A stretch of 64,000 bases of DNA from NCBI RefSeq assembly GCF_963678635.1, contig NC_087069.1, positions 29,056,776-29,120,775 on the forward strand. The letters are read 5' to 3'. Below the pieces are notes generated by a model. That model worked only from the letters and a program-made list of their open reading frames with translations, did not search any database and was not told the DNA's origin. The position numbers and the translations under genes are program-made. The stretch is from Symsagittifera roscoffensis (taxonomy: Eukaryota; Xenacoelomorpha; Acoela; Convolutidae). Shown piece after piece: positions 1 to 11,587 of this stretch (position 1 is its first letter; every line of letters begins with the position of its first letter).

Positions 1-292
1 TTGACTGTAACAAAGGAATAATAACAAAAAAGAAAAAAATTTACAAGGGCGTCTCACTAAGAGATTGTCTCACTATCTGAACTATTTGATTGATATTGAA
101 AGTTATGAAATGCTAAATCAAAGTATTTAACTTTCCAGGTCAAAAATTTGACGTAAAATTTAAACCAGATGTGTTTTCACGGAGAGATCAAAAAACCTTT
201 TGAACAGTTTTTCGGCGCAACCACGGCCAAAAACAAAACGAGAAAATTTTTTTGTTTGTCGAGAAACTTGAAACAAATGAAAATTTCTATTT
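1..292. other. No gene recognised
   Basis: AT-rich sequence before the first repeat block. I see no exon, RNA gene or repeat I can name. Confidence 0.5.
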
Positions 293-500
293 TTGGTCGA
301 GAAAGTCGAAACATATCAATGCGGGGTCGAACAGATAAACTTTTTTAAAATGTCGGTCAAAATAGTCAAAGCATACCTGAGAGCTGGATTGAATAAAGTC
401 AAAACCTATCAAAATTTGGTCGAGAAAGTCGAAACATACCGATTTTCAGTCGAGAAAGCCGAAAAATACCAATTTTTAGTCGAGAAAGTCAAAATATAAA
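293..500 (+). repeat. Degenerate ~30-bp tandem repeat
   Basis: About seven imperfect copies of a ~30-bp unit built on GTCGAGAAAGTCGAAACATA. Copies near 388, 418, 448 and 478 are spaced exactly 30 bp. Because 30 is a multiple of three, one frame stays open and reads as a 10-residue VEKVETYQFL-like repeat. There is no ATG at its start and no splice context, so this looks like a minisatellite and not a gene. Related sequence next to a CCCGGGTCGAGGT-type motif occurs near 31216 and 37980. Confidence 0.75.
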
Positions 501-1779
501 GCAAGCACCTCGACCCGGGTAGTTCAGAAGGCTCCGACCACAAGAAGTTATACAAAATCATTTCCTTATTTTTTTAAACGTTCTGTTATTTTAAACTAAA
601 AGTTCAAGTAGTTTCAAAAAATGCAACATTATTTTCAAAAAGGGCCACTTAAAACATTGTAACAATTCTTATCAGTAAATTTGTGGTGACTCGCATTCGT
701 ATCGATACCTTCTGATCGCATCAAAATTAAAATCTTTTATCTCGATATATTTCGTGCTACTAAAACTTGAGCGGCAAATAAATCGTTTCAGAGAACTAAG
801 CAACCAATTACTTTTGTTTAAAGTGTTACTAGTCTCAAAGTATGTCTCTTTGTACTTTGCAAAGTGTGAGGGGCTTGAAATGAAGAAAAAATTGACACGA
901 AAAAATGAAAAAAAATTCAGTTAATATATGAATTTCGACAAAAAAAACAAGACTGCTCCGAATTCTCGCTAATTGTTCTCAATTAAATTTTGGTTACTGA
1001 TATTTTGAGAAAATACGAATTTTAAGCTGATAAAATCAAATTTTAAGAAGGAAAATTTGAGTCAAATATGGATTTTATAATACCAATTAGTTTGCTTCAG
1101 TTCAGTTTGGAAAATTATGAGAGCGGATAATTTACCACTCATAAAAAATTCGCGTATTGAGACTTTGAATTCTTTTTCAAGTTTCAAAGCCTTCCGCTTT
1201 TTAGTCTAATGCGTGCATACTCGCTTGGTATTCCAAAGAGCCTAAGGTTTCCGGATTGATACCCATACGGTATCAATTTTTGTAAAATCGGTCTGAATAA
1301 AAATCATTCCAGTCATATATATTCCTCACTTTCTTCGAAAGTCAGAACAATAAATTTTTCATTGATTTTAAACGGCAGTCTGAACATTCAAGTCTTCGTA
1401 TTGTAATGGGCAGTCCGTTTTTGATTCATATTTAAACATCTCATATCATTTAAGTCTGCACATACTTCTTTTTTGTTACTAACAAAATCTAATCATGAAA
1501 ATGAGAACAAATATAACAGATATTTCAAGCAGCTCCTAAAAATGAAATTAGTAAAAATCAGAGAAACCAATTCAAATTCTTAATATATTAATTTTTTGTT
1601 TTTTTAATCTAAAAAATCGAAAAAAAACTCAGTTTAACGAAGAGCAAATGTGAAACTAGATTGAATATGGATATGAAATTATGCCTAGTTATTGGCATGT
1701 TAATTAATAAAGAATTGTCAAACTCGCCAGTGTGACTCCTGACTGAAATATAGTTTGTTTTTGCTAATTCTCTTTTTAG
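501..1779. other. Intron or upstream sequence; no gene recognised
   Basis: AT-rich sequence upstream of the first recognisable receptor exon. A Cys-loop receptor needs further 5' exons (signal peptide and loops before the TPDLLPYND motif). I could not find them here with confidence. They lie further upstream, outside the window, or are too short to recognise. Confidence 0.5.
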
Positions 1780-1933
1780 GGCATTGAAGTGATCCGACTG
1801 TCTCAGTCTCAATTGTGGACTCCTGACTTGCTGCCTTATAACGACATAGGAGTGTATGACTCGAACAAGTACGCCAAAACAGTGCCTCTCTCAGTAACCC
1901 ACACTGGATCTGTCACCTGGCTCAATCCAATAG
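1780..1933 (+). CDS. Cys-loop ligand-gated ion channel, exon a (loop A region)
   Basis: Internal exon of a pentameric Cys-loop receptor, most like nicotinic acetylcholine receptor subunits. The reading frame starts at the first exon base and encodes LWTPDLLPYNDIGVYDS, the conserved loop-A stretch that follows the W-x-P-D motif of the extracellular ligand-binding domain. It then runs through VTHTGSVTWLNPI, the beta-strand leading to the Cys-loop. It follows a good acceptor (TCTTTTTAG, 1771-1779). It ends at CCAATAG before GTGGTG, in phase 1, and completes a codon with the next exon. The protein would sit in the plasma membrane as one subunit of a pentamer. The 5' exons are not visible. Confidence 0.85.
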
Positions 1934-2576
1934 GTGGTGGGAACGCATATTTATTCACTATTCAATAGGGGCAGTATGGGAGGAGGGTTGAGGGGTTGGC
2001 TTTTCGGTATTCATTACAGGCCGCAAAACTCCTATATGTGTAATCCGTTTGAGTAAAACTCAGAAGAAAGAGAGAAAATGAGGGTGTATGGATATTTGGG
2101 ATCTACTTAACAATTGCCCTCCCTTTGGTACCTACTTAAGAATTGTCACCCCTATTAATAAAAGCAGTAAATTAGCGCTAGAGCTTTGTATTGAGACTTC
2201 TAAATTTCCTGCAATCTGATTGGTCAAAAATGCGTTATATTAATCTACTTAACAATTACCCCTTTTCTTTAAAAAAAGGGGGTTAATAGTTAAGTAGACC
2301 CGATATTTGGGCTATTCAGTTAATTTAAACAAGTGAACCAAATTTTAAATCAATACTCAATTTAAAACGCAGATTTTTAAAGATTGGGTGAAAATGGGGT
2401 AATTTTTTTGATCCACGCCCCCTAAATCCTCAACCCAGCAATGATTTCGGGGATTTTTGTATGAGCCAAAAACAGCATTGACTGCGAGAATTGCTTCTAT
2501 TTTCTTATTGTAGCTTAACTGCTTCAGAACATCAACAAAATTACATTTTATTTGTAAAATAAAAAAACGTTTGCAG

Positions 2577-2747
2577 CTCTGGAGACTACGTGTACGATGG
2601 ATGTGACCAATTTCCCCTTTGACAGACAGGAGTGCAACATAGAGATTGGTTCGTGGCAGTACAAGGCTACCGAGATTGACATATTCTGTGGGGGAGTCAC
2701 TTTCGACACTTCCTCCTACTCCGAACACACGCAGTGGAAACTACTCG
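2577..2747 (+). CDS. Cys-loop ligand-gated ion channel, exon b (Cys-loop)
   Basis: This exon follows the acceptor TTTGCAG and ends at a consensus donor (CTCG before GTAAG at 2748). With one base from the previous exon it reads LETTCTMDVTNFPFD and then RQEC. That is the hallmark Cys-loop of two cysteines separated by exactly 13 residues, with the FPF(D) core. GSWQY and a loop-B/F region ending HTQWKLLG follow. These features identify the extracellular domain of the nicotinic receptor superfamily. The 643-bp intron before it and the 1630-bp intron after it show this is not a compact genome. It ends in phase 1 and joins exon c in frame. Confidence 0.9.
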
Positions 2748-3267
2748 GTAAGTTCATTTGTTCACTTTGTTTGTTTTGCTTATTTTGTTCACTTTACTCA
2801 TTTTGCGAAACTAAAGTGGCCCTCACACATTAACTATATTTAATGCCAAAATGTTGGCAATATCGGTGACATTGGACAGTTTAATTAGTCAAAAACTAAA
2901 GCTTATAGGTTAATTAGTTTTTTGGAATTAGTTTTTACGCGAGGAAATTAGGAAGCTAAATTAGGGCGTCAAATGGGCAGTTTCAGATTAGTTCACTTCG
3001 TTCAGATGCGTTGACCGAAAAGGATACTGCCAACAATTTGGCAGTAACTAAATTACGAGGCCAAACTGTGCACTGGATAGGTGCACCATTTGGTGTCTGT
3101 AAGTCACTGGAATCCAGAGACAAGTCTCTAAACATTTTCCAAAAAGAGTTCGGCCCATAAGTTTTCCGCAAATTATGCGATCAAATACCTTTGTAACGTA
3201 AATTTTACTAGTTGTATCATGGGTTCCGCATCAAGCTAATATAACTAGTTGTTCTGAATTGCGCGAA

Positions 3268-3595
3268 TGTAAGCGGATTCCGCAACTCGAAAGCGGATTC
3301 CGCAAATGTAAACAGATTCCGCAAATGCAAACAGATTCCGTAACTCGAAGGCGGATTCCGCAAATGTAAACAGATTTCGCAACTCGAAAGCGGATTCCGC
3401 AAATGTAAGCAGATTCCGCAAAATCGTATTGTATTCTGTTATGATGAAAATGGAATCCCCAAATTGTGAGTGGATTCCGAAAATGTTAGCGGATTCCACA
3501 ACACTGTTATCTTGAATTTAATGAAAACATATTTTTTTTCGGTTCTGCAAAATGCTCTGGATTCCGCAAATTTTGTTCCGGAGTCCGCAAATAAT
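3268..3595. repeat. ~20-bp minisatellite in receptor intron
   Basis: About 14 imperfect copies of a ~20-bp unit, GCGGATTCCGCAAATGTAAA with variants, inside the intron between exons b and c. Each unit contains the small palindrome GGATTCC-like core plus CGCAA or AACTCGAA. Isolated related words continue to about 3720. The open frames here on the minus strand are a by-product of the repeat. Confidence 0.8.
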
Positions 3596-4377
3596 AATAA
3601 TGTTCGGATAATTTTGGAGCGATTTTGAGCAAAACAGTGATTAATTTATTTGTTCCTGGCATCCAAAACAGCCAAAATATCAAAGAATAAAATAAAAATA
3701 GCCGTGTATAGTGGATCCCGCAACAAATCTTTTTTTCAACTTGTTGCGTATCAGCTTAAAATTTACAAAATACCCAATTTGGACAATTTATGGTGAAAAA
3801 TTTCCTAATCTCTTTTGATTAAAAAGTCCCTATCTTGTGGCATTCTTAGAATCTAATTAATTAAGAAGTTGTAAAATCTTCTAAGAAAAGTTCTAGTATA
3901 GCACATTGAGGATGAGCTAATTTTGACCAGGTCTGTAGGAAAAAAGTTTTGGAGGTAGTGACTTAATATCTGTTTTTTTTTTCTAATCCAAATAGAACAA
4001 AAAACGGTTCAAACTTTCAGAAATGAAATAGAACCGCGAGGATTTTCATGGAAAGTAAGCATAATCGCTTATAATAGGTTTTCATTGTCAGTCTCTATAA
4101 ATTTCAAAAATAATAGACTATATTCGTTTAAAAGCTGTTTATATTATGATTTTTTTTCAAAGCAATAAAATCCATTTTCAACTGATTATACTCCTTTATT
4201 ATTTAAATAACTACTCCGTTCATTTTCGCTTTGTATTAGTTTTTGTTCCATATCAGTTGGTCTTCTTATATAGATTAAGGCTCATCGTTTCCATCATGAA
4301 TTTTGTAATTTCCTTTATTTATAGTTAATTATTTTCATTGCAAACATTTAAAAATTTCTATATTTTGTCTATTTTAG

Positions 4378-5048
4378 AAACCTCTTGTGTGAGAACTGCA
4401 AGCGTCTACCCTACCGGAAAATTCAGCTCTCTAGTGTTCACGATTCGATACGAACGAATGAACTCATTCTACATCCGCAATATCGTTCTTCCAAATGCAG
4501 TTCTCTTAGCCCTGAGTAGTTTGACCTTCTTTATCCCAAATAACCTTGGGGAAAGAGTCAGTTTCGGAATCACAGTGACCTTGGCTCTATGTGTGAACTT
4601 AATTATCGTGATTGATTTCATACCCGAAACTTCAAAAACTATCCCAAACATCTGCAACTACTTTCTAGTCAGTATTTTCTTGTCTGGATTTTCAATTATG
4701 CTCGCCATGATTTCGATCAACATCAGTTTTTGGCTTCAATCGACAAATTTGAAAATGATTGACCATTTTCAGAAACTGACAAATACAGTTTCAGTTGCGA
4801 CAATGAGTTCCTTTCTGATTTCGGACGACGTTCAAAATAAATCGCGGAAAAGCTCCTTAAAACGTGACTCGGTTGCTACAATTTTGGAGCAGGAGAAAAT
4901 CAAGAATGAGCAGGAAGAAGTCAAAAGACGAGCAACTGAGAGAAGAAAGGAAAGACTGGCTAAAGCGGTCAGAATTTTTGACGGAGTTCTTGGCATGTCA
5001 TATCTGATTGCAACCACGCTTTATACTGTACTCTTTATCAATCAATAA
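4378..5048 (+). CDS. Cys-loop ligand-gated ion channel, last exon (loop C, TM1-TM4)
   Basis: Final exon after the acceptor ATTTTAG, ending with TAA at 5046-5048. It encodes loop C (ETSCVRTASVYP) and then TM1 (starting IVLPNAVLLALSSLTFF). TM2 follows with the family motif (GERVSFGITVTLAL ending IPETS), then TM3 (starting YFLVSIFLSGFSIML), a short charged Glu/Lys/Arg-rich cytoplasmic loop, and TM4 close to the C-terminus (LGMSYLIATTLYTVLFINQ). Loop C has a single cysteine, not the vicinal pair that marks alpha subunits, so this is a non-alpha-type subunit. The intracellular loop is short (about 90 residues). TM2 lacks the usual Glu/Lys pattern of textbook subunits, so ion selectivity cannot be assigned. 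A degenerate partial copy of this exon lies at 55928-56100. Confidence 0.9.
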
Positions 5049-6185
5049 GCCGTTGTAACTCTAATAATTGGTTTTCATGACTTCAAAACTTGTAGAAAAC
5101 TAACCCTGACATTTTGAGGGAGCTTTTGCTAACCCGAAAAAAATCAGAAATTTTCCCATAGAAACCGAGTCTCGCAAATGGTCCATTTTGCATGAATAAG
5201 TCAGCCATGTTTGCAGTGAAGTTTAATAAATTGAATTGTTGTTTACAATTTCGGTCAACTCAAAAAGCTGAGTACACGTGATGCACAATATAAGTATAAA
5301 TGACCATCCTTCCATACAACTTAAATCTCCTCTCTTCCAAACAACCGTCATTTTATCAGCCCAAATTTACACTGACTAATGCGATTTCACTTATGGTTTT
5401 TCAAAATTGGCTCGTTAAGCGCCAACAAATTTATAAACATGATTGAAATTCTTTGATTTTTCAATAGTTCAAAATGAACATAGCCTCCTCCATCAGCAAA
5501 ATATTATTACTATGATAGCAGATGAAAGAGCAAAAGTATGCAATAGCTATTATCTAAACCAGCCAAAAAAACTCAGTTGTTTCGCACAATATAATGACTA
5601 GCCGAAAAGCGGGCTTTCTTACCTTGCGAAGTTTTTAAATACAATTGTTTACCTGGCAATTTTTAGTAAGCCATCACGCTGTTTTGTGTAAGACAATAGA
5701 CTTGTTTTATTTTTTGTTAATGATAAGTTGATTAGTCTTTTGAACTTAGTATGGAATGTTGAACACCTTAAATTTCCTGCCAGGAACCCAAATGAGTATA
5801 GGACAATCCTGGACTTACTGCCAGGAAGTCTAAGACAAAAAAATTCTTGGAAATTAGACCTAGAGGCCTACTAGGTACCCTTGCAGGTGATTCAGGAAAT
5901 CAGCTTTTTTAAATTGGGTAACTTTTGGTCGCCGGAAAGATACTTTTAGGCTCACACAAACTTTTTCAGAAAAACAAATTTGCATGCAAAACTGTATTTT
6001 TTAGGTATAACGTAGTCCAGGTTCAGTTTTTCACGCAAAAGAACCAAAAATTTTAGTGAATGTTATGTGTAAAGCCATAATTAGTTTTTGTGTAGTAAAA
6101 TAAGACTAAATAAAATTTAAAATTTATCTTGAAATTTTTGAAATACCATTGTTTGAGGATAACTGTAAATATAGGGATTTCTTCA
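5049..6185. other. Receptor 3' flank; no further gene seen
   Basis: Sequence downstream of the receptor stop codon, presumably 3' UTR then intergenic DNA. I see no clear poly(A) site, exon or RNA gene. Confidence 0.45.
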
Positions 6186-8290
6186 CAAGTGGTCCCTTGG
6201 GCAGTGAATTCAGCGGGGCGACCGAGTTTCACTACTATCTGCAATCCCGAAGGTGTTATTTTGGTGGCAACTATTTTGTACTGCTCACTGTTGCTTGCAA
6301 CTTCTGTATTTTGCTCTTAAGGCTGTCTCGTCAATACAACCGTAATGATCTCCAATCGCAAAGTATTCCCTAAAATATACGTCTAATTACAGAAGGCTCT
6401 GAGTGGCCAGGATATAACCTATTGGTTTAATCGAAGGAAAAGGGTCTGCAATTTTTTAGTGCAATCGCTAGATTGCAAGTTAATTTCCGATAACTTGGCT
6501 AGCACTAAACTGATCTCCCTCTCTAGAGAATCTCTGATGAGAACAAGCTATCTACGGTTTCTGTTATAAAAATTCTCTTACCCCGAGAATCAACTACTCG
6601 ATTCACTAGCAATAATTATTATCACTCCTACAGGCTCTCCGGTACCCTCCATTTCTTTATCTTTATTCACACTTAATTTTAATTAAATCACGTCATTCCC
6701 TCTGAATCCTGGCATCCGCTTAAATCACCCGTCTACACATTTTTTAAGACTATAACACTTTTTGTGTCAACTCTGCCACGTGCCAATTTCGATTTCATTC
6801 AGCAATCTTTTCACGCTTATTTGATACCCTGTATGCAGTAGGTGTCTTAATTTTACCAGCAAACAAATGTCATACGATTCTAATAAACTATTTCCTGACC
6901 TCAGTGAGTTCAGCCCTCGAGTTCAACTCAAGCTACAAATCATGCTATCTTTATTCAGTGACCCTCCCAAGGTCTTTATTATAATTATCCCGTTAGCCTT
7001 CTGACCTCCCAAGGGTCGGGGGACACTTTCCATGGGTAGCTAACTCATTTCAGGAATCTAAAAACTCTATCTGTAATCTATCCAATTCCCGACCTTTCTA
7101 GCCATCAGGGGAACGTAGCTTGTCTATAAGGGGTCAAATTAAACCAAAAAATTACCTTCGGGGAGCCAAATAAATTCCCCGTCCGTTCATAATATTTGGC
7201 TGTCCTATTATTATCAATTTCCTCTGGGACTACTTTTCTTTAGTCTAGTTGAATTGATGTTAATAGATCATTTGCTAAGCTAAACTGAACCCAATATTTA
7301 ACAAGTCCACTATGAATTAACTCTACTACTCCAACGTTGCAATGTAAAAGCTGTTTGGCTATCATCTTCTGCTCTAGTTCCCAATATACAAGTTTCCTCC
7401 CAGTTATTAGTAAGGTAACCGGTTCATATCTCCATAGGGTTGGGGTTGAGGAATACCTCCATAGGATTGGGCTTGGGGTTACCAGTGTTAATCTCAGGGT
7501 TTTCTGTGCAATTTTGGGGTCACTACCTCCAAAGGTCAACTTAAGGTCACCCAGGGATCAACCGGGGACAAAAATCCTTACTTGGGGTCAGAATTTTATT
7601 GGGGTCCTAACTATTAAGTTCCATCATATCCCATTTATACTTCGCAAGTTATCCCATTTCTAAGGTCTATAATCACTTTTTCGGGAAAAAGGAGATTAAC
7701 ACCGGAAGGAGTTGCCGGAGGGTTTTCACTCACTAGGGGTCTTTTTCGGATTTAATGCCAGTTGCCGCAATAAAAATCATTATACCACCGTTCATTGTTT
7801 TGCGTAAATTGCCTATTTCTGGTTTCAGGGTTTTTTCCCAAGTGCTAATGTTTTCCGGTTCAACCGCCGGACTTGGTTGAATTTAAAACACAAGATGTAT
7901 CTTGCCATCATTCCTCCAAGCTTCAGCTCCCTGCGCTTATTGGAGGCCGAAAAACGACTTCCGGAATTTAGGGGTGAGTTGGTTTACTTAGGGCATAAAA
8001 CCGGAAGTGGGGATCCTAAGGGTTTGTGGTTCCAAACTTAAACTTCCCTCAACTAGGCCTACAACATATGAACATTCGAGCCCATCGCCGCCGCTAGTTT
8101 CCGAATTCTGATTGGACCATTTACACTTCCGGGGACCGTTATTACTTGATCCCCAAGGGTCCGAGGGATCCCGTTTTTTGTATGGCCGGGTTAAATCATC
8201 TCTAGTATTGCTCCTCTGAATTTCATAACATTTGCTTCCTTTGTTCCAATTTGAGGAGGGGGGTTCGCCGATTTTTTCAATTGTTATTTT
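6186..8290. repeat. Dispersed repeat family X, longest copy (~2.1 kb)
   Basis: Begins at GTGGTCCCTTGGGCAGTGAA. Its first ~625 bp recur at 38708-39411 (same orientation, starting GTGGTTCCTTGGGTAGTGAA). Much of the rest recurs inverted at 46418-46943; for example TAGGGCATAAAACCGGAA and AGGGAAGTTTAAG-type words match in reverse complement. No coding domain is visible, so this is a non-autonomous element or untranslated LTR-type sequence of unknown class. It contains a short internal duplication of CTCCATAGG(G/A)TTGGG near 7430-7470. Confidence 0.7.
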
Positions 8291-9182
8291 CCGGCTTAGG
8301 GGTGGCGATATTTTCGAAGAATGAACTATTTTGAACTCTAGCCTTTGTTTGCTGTACTACTTAATTTGATGACAAATCAATCTTACGCTCAGCTTATTTT
8401 TAGCCTTACTACACTGTATGCAAGTCCTAAGATTGAAAAAAATATTCTGCGTTCAGTTCTCATTTTGCCAAACGTGTACTAGATCACCGATCCTACACTA
8501 GCCATCGAACCACATAGAAAAAGTAATGTTTTTGTTATCAATAAACTAATAATTGTTTAATTTTTAATTTCAATGGTGAATATTTAAATGTAATTTATCT
8601 GCAAGCTTCTGCAAGAATATCTATTTGTGTTTTTTTTTCGAATTTTCAAACAAAGAAAATTAAAAATTCAGGGTAATTCTTGCAAGACATTGACATCGTT
8701 TCTTCCTTGCCCAGACGTGGCTTTAGAGATTGTCCAGAGATGGATTCACATGGACAGGTAACCCGGGCTACATTGAAAAACTTATTTTTTATAATCGAGT
8801 TTCCTTTTTTATTCAGGCCATTGATATTGGACAAAACTTTGAAATGATACCGGACACAATTTAGAGTCTTTTATTTCATACTAATTACTCAAAAAACGTC
8901 ACAAACATCTGGAAAATTGTTGTCAATTTGAGAATTTAATTACCCGTATATCAAGTGCTTAAGGAAGTTACACTAAAGTAGGTTTTTGGGTGCTTGCAAA
9001 TGAAAATCTATTATAAAAAAACGCATGCAATTTTTTCTATCCCTCTAACGGAAGTGATTTGCAATGAAAACTGAGTTAAAACCTTTCGCCTTTCAGCGCT
9101 TCTTCTACCTGAGTAATTGATTAATTCGAAAACGAAAGAAAATTAATTGTTTTGTTCAACACATCAGGATTTTCAGACAAAG
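8291..9182. other. No gene recognised
   Basis: AT-rich sequence between repeat family X and a family Y copy. Nothing supported on either strand. Confidence 0.5.
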
Positions 9183-9655
9183 TCAACAGAACTGCTGGTT
9201 TCAGGGCAAACCCTTTATGTTCCGACTTCCTTTTAAGTTCTATGGGGAAATGTTCAATTTTTTTAGTGCATGCCTGAAATCAAAATAGACCAATGGATTA
9301 AATCTCCGCTTACGTGTTAATAGCACGAAATTTTTTGCGTGTTACTTGGCCCAAATTGGCAATCTGTAAACACCCATAAACTTACGCAAAATCATCACAA
9401 GTGAGTTTTTAAATTTGAGCTAGATATGAGTTTTGGAACAAAATTTGAGCTCAGGAAAACAAAAATTTGGCAATGTTTAAATGTAACTTTATTCAAAAAA
9501 AATCGTAGATGAAATATTTTTTTTTAAATTTGAGATTTGAGCTCAGACCAACAAGTTTTTTCGAATGATACAAAAAAAAATCCGTAAAAAGTTGCTAGTT
9601 GAAAAGTCGAAGCCGGTCTGAAGACAAATATTTTGTCACTTTCTTCGGCTTGTTA
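9183..9655. repeat. Dispersed repeat family Y, diverged copy
   Basis: A diverged copy of the ~0.5-kb family seen best at 41628, 45515 and 59096. It shares GGTTTCAGGGCAAACCCT followed by TGTTCCGACT, then TCTCCGCTTACG, AATAGC, CCCAAATTGGC, and the end TTGTCACTTTCTTCGGCT. Non-coding. Confidence 0.65.
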
Positions 9656-11173
9656 CAAAACTCAAGCCAAATATCTTAGCCAACAAAACGCACGTGTTAG
9701 TTCTATCCAAATTCTGGAACAAGTCTGCGAAGAAAGCGATGTGACTGATTTCCGCTATTTTTCTTCTCGTTGATACAATAAAAAAAAACTTTGCAGGAAA
9801 ATATTTTGCCGGAAAAGGTGCCCTGATCTCTGCTTTTTGGCTGCTGGTTTTATTTTTTTGTCCTTGATTATTTAACAAAAAAATGGAGTTGCTCGCGATG
9901 ATGGAGATCCGTCTCATAAAAAAAACAGTTCTGTTGTCTAATGATTAAAAGGAGTAGAGTAAAAAATTCGTTAATGATAAAACCATGTATTATAACAATG
10001 TATGCGATTTGTTTAATTATATATTTACTTTTTGTCTTTTTTGAAGCGCTTCGGAAAACTTTTTCATTATTCTCAAAAAAATGATAATTTTTCTCAAAAA
10101 TTGATTTTTCGATTTCCAGAAAAAGGTTGCCAATCGAAGGACTGACCAAAAAAGTTACCAATCGAAAGACTGCCCAAGACGGGACGTGAGAAACGCCCTT
10201 GCAATATTGGCTAAGCCCAAAATTTTTTGCCAAGAAAAAGCCGCGTTCGGAAAAGTCATAGTTCTGAAATTTTTTGACCGTCTTTTTAAACGCTGAGTTT
10301 TCTCGAAAATTACCCTGCTAGAGACCAAATTTGAGATGCTGATATCAACAACTTGTGGTTTGAAGCACCCCTGCATAAATTATACGCTCGAAAATTGTTT
10401 CCGCGCAAATTACGGGTACCCGGAAAAGTCAATCATTTGATTTTTGACAGTTTTTTGAAGCTTTTTGACTTTTATAGAAAACTTTCTTGGTGAATCTGAG
10501 ATTTGATTTCAATCTAAAGAACAAACTGTGTGAAGCTGCCCTATAGTAACGGCTACCAAACCTGTTTGTTATCCGGCGACCAGATGAATTCATTTTTCTT
10601 TCTTCGTAGCGACCTGAGGAGAGTGAATGTTTCCGCTAGGGACCGAAAGTACTTGTGCAAGCATGAATGGACCCCATAAATAAATTTAACTGTGAGAATG
10701 TCCGTAACGCGTCAATTGGCTCCTTTTTTTCTTAATAACTAGCCTGAAAATGTAAATGACGACCTAACAAGTCATTTTGGGTCTTGGCAAAAGTACATTT
10801 CGACTATTTTAGGAACTTTTCTTCTCTGTCTAATGGTCTTAGACGTGTCTCTGCCATTGCTCTATGTTCGACCTCTGTCGCTTTGAGAGACTACCGGGGT
10901 ATCATCAATAAATGCATGAGCTTACAGAAAAAAAAGTAAATCTCGTAAAACCATTTTATTTTGAAATTCGGCATAAATTTCATACCACAAAATTAGTGCC
11001 CTCCTTTCTGTAAAGATGAATTAGGTTTTCTGGGTATAAAAAATTGTCGTGTGCAAAAATCAAATTTAGAAATAAAAATGTAATTTAGAGTTATTTAGAG
11101 GTGTGAATTAAAATGTATTTTAGATTTTTTCTCCGTTCAATTTCTCCGCTTTTCCTTTTCGACCACAATGTTT
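9656..11173. other. No gene recognised
   Basis: AT-rich sequence up to the insertion site of the giant retroelement. The short open frames on the minus strand show no recognisable domain. Confidence 0.45.
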
Positions 11174-11177
11174 GTAT
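11174..11177. repeat. Target-site duplication, left (GTAT)
   Basis: GTAT directly outside the left LTR matches GTAT at 30098-30101. A 4-bp duplication is typical of Ty3/gypsy and errantivirus integrases. Confidence 0.8.
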
Positions 11178-11587
11178 TGAGTTAGGACCGAGTTGGTTAA
11201 CTCATAGAGTAATTTCGGATAGGGTACACCGTCTGCTCGTCACGCTATCTTATTTTCGGCCGGATAGATTCGTGCAACTTCTTAGTCTAATACCGATCCT
11301 AATCTTACTCTTATACTATCTAGTCTCAGGTTGTTTAACTAGTCTCTGCTAGGCTCAATAGATCTAGGGTATACTGGTTTATTGCGGCTGCTGAAGTGCT
11401 CGGGAGAGTCCAACTAATTTCTAAGTTAAATTCAAATCTCTCTGGTGCTGAAATTACAAGTAACTTCAGCACTTACAAATAAGTGGGTTGTTAGTTAGAT
11501 GGATCATGATTGGTTAATATTAAATACTTTACATTGGTAAAATATCTAAATTATCCAATCATAAAATGTAGTTTAGATCAGGTTCCA
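11178..11587 (-). repeat. 3' LTR of giant element
   Basis: 410-bp copy of the 5' LTR with one mismatch (11190). AATAAA on the minus strand lies at 11378-11383 and the hairpin GTGCTGAA/TTCAGCAC at 11445-11472. The near identity means little time has passed since insertion. Confidence 0.95.

Noticed and set aside
293-500. Regular 30-bp repeats resembling a CRISPR array
   Set aside because: The repeats are degenerate and contiguous, with no unique spacers, in a eukaryotic context.
11309-11314. TATAAG word in the LTR as promoter TATA box
   Set aside because: It lies downstream of the AATAAA in element orientation and many gypsy-type LTRs lack TATA boxes; I could not place U3/R/U5 from sequence alone.
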